Shown here one piece after another: positions 49,733-59,403 of a stretch of 64,000 nt of DNA. The notes below the pieces were generated by a model. That model did not search any database and had not been told where the DNA came from. It saw nothing but the letters and a program-made list of their open reading frames with translations. Source of the DNA: Cellulomonas chengniuliangii (GTDB taxonomy: Bacteria; Actinomycetota; Actinomycetes; Actinomycetales; Cellulomonadaceae). The stretch spans positions 930,001-994,000 of the forward strand of contig NZ_CP101988.1 of the NCBI RefSeq assembly GCF_024508335.1, in the 5' to 3' direction. A program made the position numbers and the translations under genes. The number at the start of each line of letters is the position of its first letter. Position 1 is the stretch's first letter.

Positions 49733-51190
49733 GTGAACACCCCCATCCACGACCTGCAGGCCAGCCGTGTCGTCGTCATCGGCGGCGGCCCCGGAGGATA
49801 CGAGGCCGCGCTCGTCGCACGACGGCTCGGCGCGCACGTCACGGTGGTGGAGCGCGCCGGGCTCGGCGGCGCCGCGGTGCTCACCGATGCGGTCCCCTCG
49901 AAGACGTTGATCGCCACAGCGGAGTGGATGACCATCGCGGACCGCGCCCCGGACCTGGGCATCCGCTTGGACGTGCCGGGCGTCGCCGACGCCACGCTGC
50001 CGGAGCACCGCCACCCGACCGAGTCTGACCGCCACCACGTCGACCTCGACGACGTCAACGCCCGGGTCCTCGCGCTCGCCGCGGCCCAGTCGCAGGACAT
50101 TCGCGCACGCCTGGACCGCGAGGGCGTCCGGGTACTGCTCGGCACGGCACGGCTCGACGGACGGCAGCGGGTGATCGCGCAGGAGAACGGCGGCGGCGAG
50201 CACACGCTCAAGGCCGACGTCGTGCTGGTGGCGACCGGCGCCACCCCCCGCGTGCTGCCCGACGCCCAGCCGGATGGCGAGCGGATCCTCACCTGGACCC
50301 AGCTCTACGACCTGAAGGCCCTCCCAGAGCGGCTCGTGGTGGTGGGCTCGGGCGTCACGGGAGCCGAGTTCGCTGGCGCGTACGTCTCGCTCGGCTCTGA
50401 CGTGGTGCTGGTCTCCAGCCGGGACCGGGTGCTACCGGGGGAGGACGCCGACGCGGCCGAGCTCATCGAGGAGGTGCTCTGCAGCCGTGGGATGACGGTC
50501 ATGGCGCGCTCCCGGGCGCAGTCCGTGCGACGGACGGCAGACGGCGTGCTGGTCACGCTCACTGATGGACGCACCGTGGAGGGCTCGCACGCGCTGATGG
50601 CCGTCGGCTCGGTTCCCAGCACCGCCGGGCTGGGGCTCGAGGCCGCCGGGGTGCGGCTGACGCCGAGCGGGCACATCGAGGTCGACAAGGTGTCGCGGAC
50701 GTCGGCGCGGGGCGTGTACGCGGCGGGCGACGTGACGGGGGTGCTGCCGCTGGCCTCGGTGGCGGCCATGCAGGGCCGCATCGCGATGTCGCACGCGCTG
50801 GGCGACGCCGTGGTCCCGCTCTCGTTGCCGGGGGTGGCCGCGAACATCTTCACGGCGCCCGAGATCGCGACGGTCGGTGCCAGCCAGGCGGCGCTCGACG
50901 CGCGGGGCGAGGTCTATGTGACGAGCATGCTGCCACTGGCCCACAACCCCCGCGCCAAGATGCTCGGCCTGCGGGACGGCTTCGTGAAGCTCTTCGCCCA
51001 TCCCACCGGGCAGGTGCTCGGAGGAGTGGTCGTGGCGCCGCGGGCCAGCGAGCTCATCTTCCCGATCACGCTCGCGGTGACGCACCGCCTCACCGTGGAC
51101 GACGTGGCGAGCGCGTTCACCGTCTACCCGTCGATCACCGGGTCGATCGCCGAGGTGGCGCGGATGCTGCACAACGTCCAGGAGGGCTAG
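49733..51190 (+). CDS. lpdA: LpdA-type NAD(P)H quinone dehydrogenase (no redox cysteines)
   Basis: Pyridine nucleotide-disulphide reductase fold, 485 residues: FAD site VVVIGGGPGGYEAA, NAD(P) site VVVGSGVTGAEFAG, FAD site 2 RGVYAAGDVTGVLPL and a C-terminal dimerisation domain. The active-site Cys pair of lipoamide dehydrogenase is absent: GGAAVLTDAVPSK puts Ala at 48 and 53. This matches M. tuberculosis LpdA (Rv3303c), which reduces quinones rather than lipoamide. Start GTG lies six bases behind CACAAT. It ends five bases before the convergent EEP gene. Confidence 0.9.
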   Translation: MNTPIHDLQASRVVVIGGGPGGYEAALVARRLGAHVTVVERAGLGGAAVLTDAVPSKTLIATAEWMTIADRAPDLGIRLDVPGVADATLPEHRHPTESDRHHVDLDDVNARVLALAAAQSQDIRARLDREGVRVLLGTARLDGRQRVIAQENGGGEHTLKADVVLVATGATPRVLPDAQPDGERILTWTQLYDLKALPERLVVVGSGVTGAEFAGAYVSLGSDVVLVSSRDRVLPGEDADAAELIEEVLCSRGMTVMARSRAQSVRRTADGVLVTLTDGRTVEGSHALMAVGSVPSTAGLGLEAAGVRLTPSGHIEVDKVSRTSARGVYAAGDVTGVLPLASVAAMQGRIAMSHALGDAVVPLSLPGVAANIFTAPEIATVGASQAALDARGEVYVTSMLPLAHNPRAKMLGLRDGFVKLFAHPTGQVLGGVVVAPRASELIFPITLAVTHRLTVDDVASAFTVYPSITGSIAEVARMLHNVQEG

Positions 51191-51195
51191 GCGGC

Positions 51196-53160
51196 TCAGC
51201 CCGCGGGCCGCACCCGGGCCACGATCGGCAGGTGGTCGGACGAGCCGAGCCCGGTGAGCACCCGCACGTCGCTGAAGGCGACCTGCGCCCCCAGCACCCA
51301 GTCGATCCGCACCTGCGGGTCGTCGCTGGGGAACGTGAGGGCGTCCGCGTCGCCCGCGGAGTCGATCGCGCTGGACCAGCCCGCGTCCTCCAGGAGCTCG
51401 ATCTCGGGCCATCCCGGCTCCGCGTTCAGGTCGCCCGCGATCACGGCGGGCTCGCCGCCGTGCGGGACGGCCGCCAGCAGCGTCTCGAGCTGGTCGATGC
51501 GCGTGGGGGTGTTCTCCTCACGGTGCTGCAGGTGGACGGACGTCAGCCGGATCGGGTCGCCGCCGGCGAGTGTCACGGTGGCCGTGATCGCAGACCGCCG
51601 CTGCGGGCCGGCGCCGATCGGCAGCGCGGTGGCCACCTGGTCGGCCAGCGCGGACCGGGAGAGCAGGGCATTGCCCATCTGCGCGTCCGCCGCCGGAGCG
51701 TAGGCCAGCTCCATGCCGAGCCGGTGCGACAGCCACGTGGCCATGTCAACGCCACCGCCCAGCACCCAGCCGCGGGAGACCTCTTGGAGCGCGACGACGT
51801 CGGGGTCCTGCTGCTCGATCACCGTGGCGATGCGCTCGAGGTCCACGTCAGTGGCCGGCTCGACGCCGTAGTGCAGGTTCCAGCTGAGCAGCACCAGCTC
51901 GTCGGAGCGCGCCCGCTCCGACGAGGCTGATCCTGGGCTCGACGGGACCCAGCCCACCAGCGCGAGCACCACGGCCGGGATCACCAGCAGCCGGAGTGCG
52001 TTGGCCCGCACCGGGTTCGAGCGCGGGGCCTCCGGCTCCGGCTCGGAGGCCCTTGGATCCGTTCCGGGCGGCGGGGGAAGCCTGCGGCGGAGGCCACCGC
52101 ACGCCAGCGCCACACCGGCGCCGACGAGCACCCACGCGTTGTCGATCCCCAGGGGGACGTCGTAGTCCACCAGGTACAGCGCGAGCGGGAGGATCAGGGC
52201 GAGGCCCACGACGGCTCCGGCGAGCGTCATCCGCACACCGCCCCGCGGAGCGGGGCGCCGGGTGCTGAGGGCGGTCACGAGGACGACAGGCGCGGCGACG
52301 CCGAGTGCCGCGACGGCGACCAGGGCGCTGGTCCCCTGGGTGAGGAAGGCGGCGAGCAGCGCGAGGGGTGTGGTGACGGCCGCCAGCACACGGGTCTCGC
52401 CGTTGAGCCGCTGCGGGTCGAGCATCAGCCACACCGCGACGGTGGAGGCACCGACGACGACCAGCCCGGCGACGTCGAGCCGCGACCCGGACTGGGAGGC
52501 GGCGAAGGCCGGGTTGGCGAGCACCATGACGGCGATCGCGAGGAACGGGCCGAGCACCCATAGGCGGCGAGGGCGCATGTCCACGACCTCGTGGCGCACG
52601 ACGCGGGCCACGGCGACGGTCCCGAGCACGAGGGCCACGGTGATCGCCCACCCGAGCGGGCCGTGCCGCCAGTAGGCGTCCCAGGTGCCCAGCGCGAGCT
52701 GCAGGGCAGCGGCCAGCCCGGCGCCCAGGGCCAGCCCGATGGCGGCCTCCCGGGCTCCGTGCCGCCGCCCTGCGACGAAGGCGACCGCGAGCGTGAGCGC
52801 CGCCACGGCCACGGCGGCGGTCCCGAGGCCGACAGCGAACCGGGCGGCGCCCTCAAGGGCTTGGACCGCGAGGCGGGCCACCCCGAGCAGCAGAGCACCC
52901 GCGAGCACGGTGCGGCCCGACGGGGCGCCGGCGGCGAGGCGGCCGGTCCCGAGCAGGAGGGCGGCGACCACCAGTCCCACCGCGGCGTAGGTCGTGAGGG
53001 CCGTGACGCCAACCGTCACCACGCCCGAGGCGAAGGCGCGGTCGAGCAGCGGCCCGCTCGCGCGGACCGCCTCGATGGCCAGGACGGAGAGCAGTGCGAC
53101 GAGGACCACCCGGGTGGGGGTCCCGGCGTCGGGAGGGCTGGTGCGGTCAGGGCTCGTCAC
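51196..53160 (-). CDS. Polytopic membrane protein with C-terminal endonuclease/exonuclease/phosphatase domain
   Basis: A 654-residue protein. Roughly ten to twelve hydrophobic helices fill residues 15-400, with a Pro-rich linker at about 365-385 and a final helix near 395-415. The last 230 residues are an EEP-fold domain: LSWNLHYGVEP, VVALQEVSRG (metal Glu), TSVHLQHREE, AGDLNAEPG and a final SSDHLPIVARV. These could hydrolyse a phosphodiester outside the cell (lipid or nucleic acid). The GTG at 53160 was chosen because a TACCGT box ends seven bases before it. Confidence 0.85.
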   Translation of the reverse strand: MTSPDRTSPPDAGTPTRVVLVALLSVLAIEAVRASGPLLDRAFASGVVTVGVTALTTYAAVGLVVAALLLGTGRLAAGAPSGRTVLAGALLLGVARLAVQALEGAARFAVGLGTAAVAVAALTLAVAFVAGRRHGAREAAIGLALGAGLAAALQLALGTWDAYWRHGPLGWAITVALVLGTVAVARVVRHEVVDMRPRRLWVLGPFLAIAVMVLANPAFAASQSGSRLDVAGLVVVGASTVAVWLMLDPQRLNGETRVLAAVTTPLALLAAFLTQGTSALVAVAALGVAAPVVLVTALSTRRPAPRGGVRMTLAGAVVGLALILPLALYLVDYDVPLGIDNAWVLVGAGVALACGGLRRRLPPPPGTDPRASEPEPEAPRSNPVRANALRLLVIPAVVLALVGWVPSSPGSASSERARSDELVLLSWNLHYGVEPATDVDLERIATVIEQQDPDVVALQEVSRGWVLGGGVDMATWLSHRLGMELAYAPAADAQMGNALLSRSALADQVATALPIGAGPQRRSAITATVTLAGGDPIRLTSVHLQHREENTPTRIDQLETLLAAVPHGGEPAVIAGDLNAEPGWPEIELLEDAGWSSAIDSAGDADALTFPSDDPQVRIDWVLGAQVAFSDVRVLTGLGSSDHLPIVARVRPAG

Positions 53161-53167
53161 GGCCGCC

Positions 53168-53173
53168 ACGGTA
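53168..53173 (-). promoter_or_regulatory. Leaderless-type -10 (TACCGT) of the EEP gene
   Basis: TACCGT on the minus strand ends seven bases before the GTG at 53160 and overlaps the alternative GTG at 53169, arguing against the latter. Confidence 0.45.
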
Positions 53174-53281
53174 CCTCGCGGCGGACGCGGGCCGGGACGA
53201 GGGCCCAGGTCAGCGAGCACCGCCGTGCTGGCGCGTGACGCCGTGTCAGGCCTGGCGGCGAGCCCTCCCAGGGCTGGGCGG

Positions 53282-53776
53282 CTATTCCTCGAGCCGGGCG
53301 CGCAGCAGCGGCCAGGCGCGCCCGAACTCGCCGAGCAGCGGCAGGCCCTCGACCTCGTCGACGGGCGCCCAGCGCACCTCGAGGCTCTCCGCGTCCGTGG
53401 CGGCGGGCTCGAACGGGGCGATCGCGCGGGCGAGCACCGTCGTGTAGCCCCACGGCCCGTGGTCGAGCAGGTGCTCGCCGACCACCCGCACGGCGGCTGG
53501 ATCGATGCCCGCCTCCTCGCCCGCCTCGCGCAGCGCCGCGGCGGCGGCGGTCTCGCCCGGCATCCGGGCCCCGCCCGGGACGCCCCACGTTCCGCCCTCG
53601 TCGCTCCACGTCGCGCGGTGCTGGAGCACGATGTCCGTGACCGGCCCGTGCGCGGGGCGTGCGACCAGCAGCCCGGCGGCGCCGTGCAGCCCCCAGTGTC
53701 GGCGCCCGCAGTCGCACTCGACCCACCCGTCGCCCGGCTGGGGGTGGTGCGCCTTGCGGAGACTGTCCGGCCCCAT
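53282..53776 (-). CDS. Nudix hydrolase
   Basis: A 164-residue Nudix protein. The Nudix box GGARMPGETAAAAALREAGEEAG matches G-x5-E-x7-REUxEExGU. The N-terminal segment with two Cys (DCGRRHWG region) is short. Five bases after the biotin carboxylase gene, so it is co-transcribed with it; whether it acts on CoA or a nucleotide is not shown. Confidence 0.88.
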   Translation of the reverse strand: MGPDSLRKAHHPQPGDGWVECDCGRRHWGLHGAAGLLVARPAHGPVTDIVLQHRATWSDEGGTWGVPGGARMPGETAAAAALREAGEEAGIDPAAVRVVGEHLLDHGPWGYTTVLARAIAPFEPAATDAESLEVRWAPVDEVEGLPLLGEFGRAWPLLRARLEE

Positions 53777-53781
53777 GGTCG

Positions 53782-55581
53782 TCAGCCGACGATGTCGCAG
53801 ATCGCTGTGCCGGCGCTGACGCTCGACCCGACGCCCGCCGACAGCCCCGTGACGCGCCCGGCGCGGTGGGCCAGCAGCGGCTGCTCCATCTTCATCGCCT
53901 CAAGGACCACCACGAGGTCGCCCGCTGCGACCTCGGCGCCGTCGGCCACGGCCACCTTGACGATCGTGCCCTGCATGGGCGAGGCCAGGGTCACGCCGTT
54001 GGACCCGACCGCGCGGGCGGCGGCGCGCCGCACCGGGCGCCGGTTGGCCGTGGCCGGCCGGCCCGTGCCCACGCTCCGTGCGAGCGAGGCGGGGATGACC
54101 ACCTCGAGCCGCTTGCCGCCGACCTCGACGATGACCCGCTCGAGCGCCACCGGCTCGTCCTGGGCCTCCGACGGGGCGCCGTTCGACGCGGGCGCGCCGG
54201 GCGCGGCCAGCCCGGGCAGCCGGTGGGCGAACTCCGTCTCGATCCAGCGGGTGTGCACGCTGAACGGGACGGCCGGGTCGGCCGGCGCGAACGCCTCGTC
54301 CTCGAGCACCGCCCGGTGGAACGGGACGACGGTGGGGATGCCGACCACCTCGAGCTCCGCGAGGGCGCGGCGGGCCCGTTCGAGGGCCTGCGACCTCGTG
54401 GCCCCCGTGATGATGAGCTTGGCGATCATGGAGTCGAAGGCCCCGGAGACCGTGTCGCCCTCGACCACCCCGGAGTCGACCCGCACGCCGGGCCCGGACG
54501 GGAAGCGGAGCGTGGTCAGCCGCCCGGGGGCGGGCAGGAAGCCCGCCGACGGGTCCTCGCCGTTGATCCGGAACTCGATCGAGTGCCCGCGGGTCTCCAC
54601 ATGGTCGTACCCCAGCGGCTCTCCCGCGGCGATGCGCAGCTGCTCGCGGACCAGGTCCACGCCGCTGATCTCCTCGGTGACCGGGTGCTCGACCTGCAGG
54701 CGGGTGTTGACCTCGAGGAAGGACACCGTGCCGTCCACCCCGACGAGGAACTCGCACGTGCCGGCGCCCACGTAGCCCGCCTCGCGCAGGATCGCGACCG
54801 ACGACGTCACGAGCTGCTCGCGCTGCTCGGCGGTGAGGAACGGCGCGGGGGCCTCCTCGACCAGCTTCTGGTGGCGGCGCTGCAGCGAGCAGTCGCGCGT
54901 CGACACCACCACGACCGTCCCGTGCGCGTCCGCGAGGCACTGGGTCTCGACGTGGCGGGGGGAGTCCAGGTAGCGCTCCACGAAGCACTCGCCGCGCCCG
55001 AAGGCGGCCGTGGCCTCGCGCACCGCCGACTCGAACATCTCGTCGATCTCCGACGCGTGGCGGGCGACCTTGAGGCCGCGGCCGCCGCCGCCGAACGCCG
55101 CCTTGATCGCGACGGGTAGCCCGTGCTGCTCGGCGAAGGCGTGGATCTCGCTGACGTGGGCCACCGGGTCGGGGGTGCCGGGCACCAGCGGCGCGCCGGC
55201 GCGCAGCGCGATGTGGCGCGCGCTGACCTTGTCGCCGAGCTGCTCGATGGCGGTGGGGGGCGGGCCGATCCAGACCAGCCCCGCGTCGATCACCGCCCGC
55301 GCGAAGTCGGCGTTCTCGGCGAGGAAGCCGTAGCCGGGGTGCACGGCGTCGGCGCCGGCGCGGCGCGCGACGTCCAGCAGCTTGCCGATGTCCAGGTACG
55401 TCTCCTGGGCGCGGGAGCCGTCGAGCGCGAATGCCTCGTCGGCGAGGCGCACGTGCAGGGACTCCCGGTCGGGGTCGGCGTAGACGGCGACGGAGCCGAT
55501 GCGGGCGTCCCGGCAGGCCCGGGCGATGCGCACGGCGATCTCACCGCGGTTGGCGATGAGGACCTTCGAGATGGCAGGCAC
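53782..55581 (-). CDS. Acyl-CoA carboxylase alpha subunit (biotin carboxylase + biotin carrier)
   Basis: Biotin-dependent subunit of an acetyl/propionyl-CoA carboxylase, 599 residues. N-terminal biotin carboxylase with [17 protein letters not shown]-grasp [10 protein letters not shown], and [15 protein letters not shown]; a linker; and a C-terminal biotinyl domain whose lysine lies in EAMKMEQPL. This is the AccA3 type of actinobacteria and works with AccD5/AccE encoded 4-8 kb away. Start GTG, five bases behind TACGGT. Confidence 0.95.
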   Translation of the reverse strand: MPAISKVLIANRGEIAVRIARACRDARIGSVAVYADPDRESLHVRLADEAFALDGSRAQETYLDIGKLLDVARRAGADAVHPGYGFLAENADFARAVIDAGLVWIGPPPTAIEQLGDKVSARHIALRAGAPLVPGTPDPVAHVSEIHAFAEQHGLPVAIKAAFGGGGRGLKVARHASEIDEMFESAVREATAAFGRGECFVERYLDSPRHVETQCLADAHGTVVVVSTRDCSLQRRHQKLVEEAPAPFLTAEQREQLVTSSVAILREAGYVGAGTCEFLVGVDGTVSFLEVNTRLQVEHPVTEEISGVDLVREQLRIAAGEPLGYDHVETRGHSIEFRINGEDPSAGFLPAPGRLTTLRFPSGPGVRVDSGVVEGDTVSGAFDSMIAKLIITGATRSQALERARRALAELEVVGIPTVVPFHRAVLEDEAFAPADPAVPFSVHTRWIETEFAHRLPGLAAPGAPASNGAPSEAQDEPVALERVIVEVGGKRLEVVIPASLARSVGTGRPATANRRPVRRAAARAVGSNGVTLASPMQGTIVKVAVADGAEVAAGDLVVVLEAMKMEQPLLAHRAGRVTGLSAGVGSSVSAGTAICDIVG

Positions 55582-55586
55582 GGCTC

Positions 55587-55592
55587 ACCGTA
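55587..55592 (-). promoter_or_regulatory. Leaderless-type -10 (TACGGT) of the carboxylase alpha gene
   Basis: TACGGT on the minus strand ends five bases before the GTG at 55581, slightly closer than usual for leaderless genes. Confidence 0.35.
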
Positions 55593-55647
55593 ACGCGAGC
55601 CGCGTCGGCATCTCCGCCGTGCCACGCTTCCCGGCCGAAGATTGGGG

Positions 55648-55675
55648 AACTGCCCAGTCAGGTCGCGGGGCAGTT
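55648..55675. promoter_or_regulatory. Inverted repeat AACTGCCC-N12-GGGCAGTT
   Basis: A perfect 8-base inverted repeat about 70-90 bases upstream of the carboxylase alpha gene. It could be an operator for a lipid or biotin regulator or a hairpin; nothing distinguishes these. Confidence 0.35.
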
Positions 55676-55762
55676 GTAGGGATCCGACGAGGACGTGGAC
55701 GACGTGTCCGCTCCGCCCGGCGCCGATTGTCAGATGCGGACAAAGGCAGCGCGCAGCGCGGC

Positions 55763-56476
55763 TCAGGAGGGCTGCGGCGCGGGCGCCGTGCCCGGGCGCC
55801 ACAGCTCGGGGATCAGCACGCCGACCTCGGCCAGCAGCTCGCGCAGCAGCGGCAGGCTCAGCCCCACCACCCCGTGGTGGTCGCCCTCGACGCCCGTCAC
55901 GAACGCGCCGCCCAGCCCGTCGAGCGTGAAGGCGCCCGCGACGGCCAGCGGCTCCCCGGTGGCGACGTACGCGTCGATCTCGGCGTCGGAGAGGTCCGCG
56001 AAGTGCACGACCGTGGAGGACACGGCCCCGAGGGTGCCACCGGTGCCGGAGCCGCCCTCGGCCTGCGAGGTGCGCTCGTCGATCAGCCAGTGCCCCGTGT
56101 GCAGCTCGCCGGAGCGCCCGCGCATCGCCCGCCAGCGCTCTGCCGCGTCACGGGCGTCGCGGGGCTTGCCCAGCACCTCGCCGTCGATCTCCAGCATGGA
56201 GTCGCACCCCAGCACCAGGAGGCCGTCGGGGCCGTGGCCGTCCTCGGGCGCCGCGCCCAGGTCCTCGGCGGCGAGCGCGCGGGCGACGTCCTCCGCCTTG
56301 GCCTGCGCGAGGACGAGCACAGCGTCCGCGGGCTCCAGCGCGCCGAATCGCTCGCGCGCCGCGGCGAGCACCGCGTCCTCGTCCACCTGCGAGACGCGGA
56401 CGAGGGGGTCGATGCCGGCGGCCGTGAGCGTGGCGAGGCGGGCGGGGGAGGCGGAGGCGAGCAGCAGTCGGGTCAC
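55763..56476 (-). CDS. Maf family nucleotide pyrophosphatase
   Basis: House-cleaning nucleoside triphosphate pyrophosphatase, 237 residues. LLLASASPARLATLTAAGI, the VDED segment, VLGCDSMLEIDGEVLGKP and the late DAYVATGEPLAVAGAF and GGAFVTGVEGDHHGVVGLSLP stretches are Maf motifs. About 35 residues longer than E. coli Maf because of an insertion around residues 80-95 and 130-145. Adjacent to the carboxylase alpha gene, as in mycobacteria (from memory). Confidence 0.9.
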   Translation of the reverse strand: MTRLLLASASPARLATLTAAGIDPLVRVSQVDEDAVLAAARERFGALEPADAVLVLAQAKAEDVARALAAEDLGAAPEDGHGPDGLLVLGCDSMLEIDGEVLGKPRDARDAAERWRAMRGRSGELHTGHWLIDERTSQAEGGSGTGGTLGAVSSTVVHFADLSDAEIDAYVATGEPLAVAGAFTLDGLGGAFVTGVEGDHHGVVGLSLPLLRELLAEVGVLIPELWRPGTAPAPQPS

Positions 56477-56627
56477 GGCCAGCGAGCCTACCGACCCCCG
56501 GCTGGGGGCGAGGCGATGGTGGACCGGGTCGACGGCTCGTTATCGTCGAGGCTGTCCGGCGGCTCCCGACCCGGGGACGTACGTCCCCACCGCGGGCCTC
56601 GGAACACGACGATCATCGGAGAAAACC

Positions 56628-57305
56628 GTGCGATCCCGACCCGACCCCGAGGACCCCGACGCCATGACCGACCTGATGGAGCCAGAGACCCGGCCGATGA
56701 GCCGCCTGCGCGCGTTGCGCCACTCCCGCGGCTGGATCTTCGGCACGATGCTGTTCTCCGCGCTCATCAGCCTGACGGCCTCCTTCGTGCTGTCGGTCGA
56801 GGCGCTGGCGCTCGCGGCCGACCCCTCCGCCGAGCTCTCGTGCGACTTCAACGCCGTGGTGAGCTGCGGGACCGTCGGCCTGTCCTGGCAGGCCAGCCTC
56901 CTCGGCTTCCCGAACGCGTTCCTGGGCCTCATCGCCGAGTCCGTGGTGATCACTATCGCGGTGGCCAGCCTGGGCGGGGTCCGGTTCCCGCGGTGGTTCA
57001 TGTTCTCCGCGCAGGTCGTCTACACGATCGGGCTGGTGTTCGCGTACTGGCTCTTCCAGCAGTCGATGATGGTGATCGGCGCGCTGTGCCCCTGGTGCCT
57101 GCTCGTGACGCTGTCCACCACGCTGGTGTTCGCGACGCTCACGCACTTCAACATCCGGGAGGGCAACCTGTACCTCCCGCCGCGGGCGCAGCGCAGCGCT
57201 CGGGAGTTCGTGGACGCCGACAACGACGTCATCATCGTCGCGGCCTGGCTCGTCGTGCTGGTGGCGCTGGTGCTCCTCAAGTACGGGGCCGCGGTCTTCG
57301 CCTGA
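56628..57305 (+). CDS. Vitamin K epoxide reductase (VKOR) family protein
   Basis: Membrane thiol oxidoreductase of 225 residues that reoxidises DsbA-like proteins using quinone. Four to five helices. Redox motif CPWC (ALCPWCLL, about residue 150) and the outer pair SCDFNAVVSC (about residues 72-81) are conserved. The GTG at 56628 follows GGAG by six bases; an ATG at 56664 is an alternative. No dsbA-like gene is adjacent. Confidence 0.88.
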   Translation: MRSRPDPEDPDAMTDLMEPETRPMSRLRALRHSRGWIFGTMLFSALISLTASFVLSVEALALAADPSAELSCDFNAVVSCGTVGLSWQASLLGFPNAFLGLIAESVVITIAVASLGGVRFPRWFMFSAQVVYTIGLVFAYWLFQQSMMVIGALCPWCLLVTLSTTLVFATLTHFNIREGNLYLPPRAQRSAREFVDADNDVIIVAAWLVVLVALVLLKYGAAVFA

Positions 57306-57332
57306 CCCGGCCCTCGCCCTACCCGCCGCACG

Positions 57333-57372
57333 CAGCAGCGCCCGCCCTCGGAGACGAGGGCGGGCGCTGCTG
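57333..57372. terminator. Strong bidirectional terminator between VKOR and DUF885 genes
   Basis: A perfect 18-base-pair stem with GAGA loop between convergent stops, starting CAGCAGCGCCCG. Confidence 0.82.
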
Positions 57373-57388
57373 TCTGTGCGGGAGGTCC

Positions 57389-59116
57389 TCAGACCAGGGC
57401 GGACCGCAGCACGTCGAGCGGAAGGGCTCCCATGCCCAGGGCCCGGGCGTGGAACTGGCGCAGGTCGAAGACCTCGCCGCGGCCGGCGGCGGCCGTCGCG
57501 GCGTCGTCGCGGGCCTGCTCCCACAGGCGCTGGCCGATCTTGTACGACGGCGCCTGGCCCGGCCAGCCCAGGTAGCGGTTCAGCTCGAAGCGCACGAACT
57601 GCTCGGGCATGTTGACGTTGGCGCGGAGGAACTCCCATGCCTTGTCGGCGTCCCACGTGCCCCCGCCCCAGCGCGCGGGCGCGGGGAGGCCCAGGTGCAC
57701 GCCGATGTCGAGCACCACGCGGGCGGCGCGCATGCGCTGGCCGTCGAGCATGCCGAGCCGGTCGCCCGGCGCGTCCAGGAACCCGAGGTCGGCCATGAGC
57801 CGTTCGGCGTACAGGGCCCAGCCCTCGCCGTGTCCCGAGACCCAGCAGCCCAGCCGCCGCCACGAGTTGAGGGTCGCGCGGCTGTGCACGGCCTGCCCGA
57901 CCTGCAGGTGGTGGCCCGGGACGCCCTCGTGGTAGACGGTCGTCTTCTCGCGCCACGTGTTGAAGGTGGTGACCTCCGGCGGCACCGACCACCACATCCG
58001 GCCCGGGCGCGTGAAGTCGTCGCTCGGCCCGGTGTAGTAGATGCCCCCGTTCTGCGTCGGGGCGATCATGCACTCGAGGGTGCGCACCGGCCCCGGGATG
58101 TCGAAGTGGACGCCGTCCAGGGCCGCGATGGCCGCGTCCGACGTCTCCTGCATCCACGCCTGCAGCGCCTGCGTGCCGTGCAGCACCAGCGCCGGGTCGG
58201 CGTCCAGGTCGGCGACGGCCTGCTCGACCGTGGCGCCGGGCCCGGAGATCTGCGCCGCGACGCGCTCCTGCTCGTCGATCACCCGGGCGAGCTCCTCGAG
58301 GCCCCACTGGTAGGTCTCCTCGAGGTCCACCGTGGAGCCCAGGAAGTAGCGCGACCACAGCGAGTAGCGCTCGCGGCCTGCAGCGTCCGCCTGCGGCGCC
58401 TGCGGGGCCAGCTCGTCGGAGAGGAAGGAGGTGAGGGTGGCGTACGCCTGGCGCGCGGCCTGGGCGCCCAGCTCGAGCTCGCCGCGGATGGCCTGGCACG
58501 CGGCCGAGCCGTCGAGAGCGGCGTCGACCGTGGGGCCCTGGACCAGCCCGGTGAAGAACGACGTGGACGGGTCGGCGAGCTCGGCGGCCTGGGCGACGGC
58601 CTCACGCACCTGGCGCACCGCCGCCACCCGGCCGCGGCTCGCGGCCTCGCGCAGGGACTCCACGTAGCCGTCGACGGCGCCGGGCAGCGCGTTGAGGCGG
58701 GCGGCGATGTTCTCCCACGCCTCGGGGTCGCCCGTCGGCATGATGTCGAAGACGTCGCGCAACGCCTGCACCGGCGACGCGATGTTGTTCAGGGAGGCCA
58801 GGAGCTCGCCCGCCTCGTGCAGCTCGAGCTCGAGGCCCAGGCGCTCGCGCATCGCGGCGACGGTGACCTCGTCCACGGAGTCCGACGGCGCGTGGGCGTC
58901 GAGGGCCACCAGCGTCGCGCGGGAGGCCTCGGCGCGGGCCTCGTGGCCCGCAGGCGAGAGGTCCGTCATCTCGTGGTCGTGGCCCGCGATGCCCATCGAG
59001 GTGGCGTCGAGCGGGTCGAGCTGGGCGGCCATCGCGACGTGCGCGTCCGCGATCGCGTCGATGGGGGACGGGTCGCGATGACCCAGCTGTCCGTTCAGGG
59101 AGGAGGTCGTGGTCAC
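57389..59116 (-). CDS. DUF885 family metallopeptidase-like protein
   Basis: A 575-residue cytoplasmic protein of the DUF885 family, related to M3/M32-type zinc peptidases. The zinc motif is HEGVPGHHLQ (HExxH-like: H-E-G-x-x-x-H), with a further Glu in the GWALYAERLM segment. Members are often dipeptidases or carboxypeptidases; the substrate here is unknown. The start GTG is six bases after TAAGGT. Confidence 0.88.
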   Translation of the reverse strand: MTTTSSLNGQLGHRDPSPIDAIADAHVAMAAQLDPLDATSMGIAGHDHEMTDLSPAGHEARAEASRATLVALDAHAPSDSVDEVTVAAMRERLGLELELHEAGELLASLNNIASPVQALRDVFDIMPTGDPEAWENIAARLNALPGAVDGYVESLREAASRGRVAAVRQVREAVAQAAELADPSTSFFTGLVQGPTVDAALDGSAACQAIRGELELGAQAARQAYATLTSFLSDELAPQAPQADAAGRERYSLWSRYFLGSTVDLEETYQWGLEELARVIDEQERVAAQISGPGATVEQAVADLDADPALVLHGTQALQAWMQETSDAAIAALDGVHFDIPGPVRTLECMIAPTQNGGIYYTGPSDDFTRPGRMWWSVPPEVTTFNTWREKTTVYHEGVPGHHLQVGQAVHSRATLNSWRRLGCWVSGHGEGWALYAERLMADLGFLDAPGDRLGMLDGQRMRAARVVLDIGVHLGLPAPARWGGGTWDADKAWEFLRANVNMPEQFVRFELNRYLGWPGQAPSYKIGQRLWEQARDDAATAAAGRGEVFDLRQFHARALGMGALPLDVLRSALV

Positions 59117-59122
59117 CGCGGC

Positions 59123-59128
59123 ACCTTA
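59123..59128 (-). promoter_or_regulatory. Leaderless-type -10 (TAAGGT) of the DUF885 gene
   Basis: TAAGGT on the minus strand ends six bases before the GTG at 59116. The distance to the upstream epsilon-subunit stop is only 29 bases. Confidence 0.5.
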
Positions 59129-59145
59129 TCGCGCCGCCGGGACGC

Positions 59146-59403
59146 TCAGGGGTGCAGGCTCCACCGCCAGGCGTCGCCCGCGCGCGACGGGGCAGCCCCC
59201 GGCCCGCGCAGCGAGCGGGAGCGGTCGGACCAGGCCGGCGCGTCGTCGTCGCGGAGCGAGACGAGCCCTCCGGGGGCGTCCTGCTGCCGGGCCGCCACGA
59301 TCCCGGCGACCAGCGCGGCCAGCTCGGCCTCGTCCGGGTCGCCGCGCAGCACGTGCACGTGCGCGGCCGAGCGGGCGACGCCGTCGAGCGGGGCGGAGGT
59401 CAC
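59146..59403 (-). CDS. accE: Acyl-CoA carboxylase epsilon subunit AccE
   Basis: An 85-residue subunit found only in actinobacterial acyl-CoA carboxylases, which stabilises the alpha-beta complex. The N-terminal HVHVLRGDPDEAELAALVAGI segment, Ala-rich middle and ending WRWSLHP are typical (PF13822-type). The GTG overlaps the stop of the preceding unknown gene (GTGA), so it is coupled through that gene to accD. Confidence 0.88.
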   Translation of the reverse strand: MTSAPLDGVARSAAHVHVLRGDPDEAELAALVAGIVAARQQDAPGGLVSLRDDDAPAWSDRSRSLRGPGAAPSRAGDAWRWSLHP

